A stretch of DNA of 64,000 bases from assembly GCF_008806345.1 (NCBI RefSeq), contig NZ_VZZJ01000012.1:1-64000 (forward strand), read 5' to 3'. The notes under the pieces are model-generated. The model worked only from the letters and a program-made list of their open reading frames with translations. It did not search any database and was not told where the DNA came from. The stretch is from Methylobacterium planeticum. GTDB lineage: Bacteria; Pseudomonadota; Alphaproteobacteria; Rhizobiales; Beijerinckiaceae. The position numbers and the translations under genes were made by a program. Every line of letters starts with the position of its first letter. The first letter of the stretch is position 1. Of this stretch, positions 62,561 to 64,000 are shown piece by piece.

Positions 62561-63613
62561 TCAGCGCGGATCGGGCGGTCCCTCCCCCTTGCCGACGAAG
62601 GGGATACCCTCGATCGGGCATTCTTCCGTACCGACGCTCTGGCGCGTGATCGCCCGGACCGCATCCCGCGTCCCGTCAGGGTCCTCGATCCACCGTCGAT
62701 AGAAATCGTAGGGACATTCGGACATCCCGTGCCGGTTTTCCTTCGAGTTGATCATGCCCGTATAGCCGCGATGAAGCAGCTTGAAGAGATGGTTCTCCGA
62801 TTGGCCATGCGCGCGGAAGTCCCGGATCAAGAACTTGGACAGCGCCGCGTACTGGATGCCCATCTCCTCCTCGCCGCACTCACCAAGGGTGCGCCCGTCG
62901 AAGCCGATGATCGCGGAATGGCCGAAATAGGTGTAGACGCCGTCGAAACCCGCGGCGTTCGCCACCGCCACGTAGACATTGTTGGCGAATGCCATCGCCT
63001 TCGAGATGACGATTTGCTGCTCCTTTGCCGGATACATGTAGCCCTGGCAGCGGATGATCAGCTCGGCGCCGCGCATGGCGCAGTCGCGCCAGATTTCCGG
63101 ATAATTGCCGTCATCGCAGATGATCAGGCTGATCTTCAGGCCCTTCGGGCCATCGGAGACGTAGGTGCGGTCGCCCGGATACCAACCTTCGATCGGGGTC
63201 CAGGGCATGATCTTCCGATACTTCTGAACGATCTCTCCCTGATCGTTCATCAGGATAAGCGTGTTGTATGGGGCCTTGTTGGGATGCTCCTCATGGCGTT
63301 CGCCGGTCAGCGAGAACACGCCCCAGACACCGGCCTTGCGGCAGGCTTCAGCAAAGATCTCGGTCTCCGCGCCCGGGACGTTGGCGGCCGTCTCGTACAT
63401 CTCGCTCGCGTCGTACATGATCCCGTGGGTCGAGTATTCGGGGAAGATCACGAGGTCGAGACCGGGAAGGCCCGTCTTCATCCCGATGATCATATCGCCG
63501 ATCTTGCCGGCGTTCTCGAGCACTTCCGCCTTCGTGTGCAGGCGGGGCATCTTGTAGTTGACGACAGCCACGCCGACGCTGTCCTGGCTGCTGGAGATGT
63601 CTCCGTGCATCAT
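62561..63613 (-). CDS. amiE: Aliphatic amidase AmiE
   Basis: The 350-aa enzyme hydrolyses short aliphatic amides such as acetamide and propionamide to the acid and ammonia. It is a nitrilase-superfamily member with very strong similarity in pattern to Pseudomonas AmiE: the N-terminus [20 protein letters not shown] is almost diagnostic. The catalytic triad falls at the same numbers as in the well-studied amidases: Glu59 ([10 protein letters not shown]), Lys134 (KYRKIMPW) and Cys166 ([11 protein letters not shown]). The C-terminal tail [15 protein letters not shown] is typical. GGAGGAAC precedes the ATG. An FmdB-type zinc-ribbon gene lies directly upstream on the same strand, the usual partner of amidase/formamidase genes. 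Confidence 0.96.
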   Translation of the reverse strand: MMHGDISSSQDSVGVAVVNYKMPRLHTKAEVLENAGKIGDMIIGMKTGLPGLDLVIFPEYSTHGIMYDASEMYETAANVPGAETEIFAEACRKAGVWGVFSLTGERHEEHPNKAPYNTLILMNDQGEIVQKYRKIMPWTPIEGWYPGDRTYVSDGPKGLKISLIICDDGNYPEIWRDCAMRGAELIIRCQGYMYPAKEQQIVISKAMAFANNVYVAVANAAGFDGVYTYFGHSAIIGFDGRTLGECGEEEMGIQYAALSKFLIRDFRAHGQSENHLFKLLHRGYTGMINSKENRHGMSECPYDFYRRWIEDPDGTRDAVRAITRQSVGTEECPIEGIPFVGKGEGPPDPR

Positions 63614-63699
63614 GGGAAGTTCCTCCGTGGTTTCTGCAACGCGTCCGGGGTTCCGGCCCGTGGGCCGGCACCGTCATCGCGGATCGGTTTCCGATCGGA

Positions 63700-64000
63700 T
63701 CAGTGGCTGATCATCCAGGGCCGGGCCGATGGGAAGCTCTTGGTGGCGTCCGGCTGAGCTTTCTTCGTCGGGCTGCAGCAGCCGCAGGCCGCGCCATGCC
63801 CCGACGAGAGCCGCGGCGCGTGCCGACTGCGCTCGTTCGTGGCATGGGCTGTCCGCCTGCCGGCATCCATCGAGGCGAGATTTGGAGCCGTCAGGAAGGC
63901 CCGGCCGCATTCCGCCCCGCAATCCGGGCAATCATACGGATCGCGGAACTGCGCCATGGGGCGCAGGACCGTGAAGGGCCCGCAGGACGCGCAGGCGTAG
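63700..64000 (-). CDS. fmdB: FmdB-type zinc-ribbon protein, 5' end beyond the window
   Basis: The frame is open to the window edge, and the visible 100 residues begin YACASCGPFTVLRPMAQFRDPYDCPDCGAECGRAFLTAP (in parts: CASCG, CPDCGAEC). This is the zinc ribbon of FmdB-type proteins, named after the putative regulator of formamidase in Methylophilus; normally only about three more residues (M-P-x) would precede. The C-terminal half is Ser/Pro/Lys-rich, with CGCCSPTKK. It lies 86 bp upstream of amiE in the same direction, so both are probably one operon for amide use. Confidence 0.82.
   Translation of the reverse strand, partial: YACASCGPFTVLRPMAQFRDPYDCPDCGAECGRAFLTAPNLASMDAGRRTAHATNERSRHAPRLSSGHGAACGCCSPTKKAQPDATKSFPSARPWMISH

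Overview
The window is about 64 kb of high-GC DNA with bacterial gene style: short gaps, many ATGA/GTGA overlaps and frequent GTG starts. Two MucR paralogues, a DUF2778 protein, PsiF-type proteins, an AmiE/FmdB pair, a LOV histidine kinase and a multi-gene exopolysaccharide locus point to an alphaproteobacterium of the order Hyphomicrobiales, most likely Methylobacterium or a close relative. This is inference from protein families; there is no rRNA, and I found no tRNA, CRISPR array or intact insertion sequence.

Layout. 0-3.4 kb: a sulfonate/organosulfur gene block (acyl-CoA dehydrogenase-type oxidoreductase, SsuD-like monooxygenase, SsuA-like binding protein) whose outer genes are both truncated, followed by a remnant of a repeat protein. 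3.4-4.2 kb: a gap with a strikingly AT-rich core. 4.2-6.1 kb: a secreted animal-type haem peroxidase. 6.6-12 kb: small secreted or membrane proteins, a quinone oxidoreductase and long gene-poor gaps. 12-13.5 kb: pyruvate kinase. 13.7-27.2 kb: an exopolysaccharide locus (two glycosyltransferases, Tat-exported GH5 hydrolase, VpsF-like polymerase, Wzz/Wzc-like co-polymerase with a degenerate kinase site, a GIPC-transferase-like propeller protein, FAD oxidoreductase, Wzx-type flippase, GNAT/FemAB-like protein). 27.3-32 kb: small genes, two MucR paralogues around a PsiF-like gene, and an acyl-CoA desaturase.

32.2-46.4 kb is the most striking part. A membrane histidine kinase is followed by a compact, overlapping chemosensory operon: a soluble receptor with two signalling hairpins and no sensor domain, a protein made of three CheW domains, CheB, a HEAT-repeat protein, CheR, CheY, CheA, a STAS-like protein, a second CheY, a CheC-type phosphatase, and finally a LOV-PAS-PAS hybrid histidine kinase whose flavin pocket keeps the adduct cysteine but has leucine in place of the usual glutamine. 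This looks like a cytoplasmic signalling array combined with blue-light input, and I regard it as the candidate under-described system.

46.6-64 kb: a LuxR regulator with a pseudo-receiver, DUF72 and DUF2778 proteins, a PAP2 phosphatase, a PLA2-like secreted protein, a gamma-glutamyltransferase with a peptide-binding protein, an HD hydrolase, several small membrane proteins, a thermonuclease with a decayed paralogue nearby, a metallophosphoesterase, an APH-type kinase, and aliphatic amidase AmiE with the start of an FmdB zinc-ribbon gene cut by the window edge.
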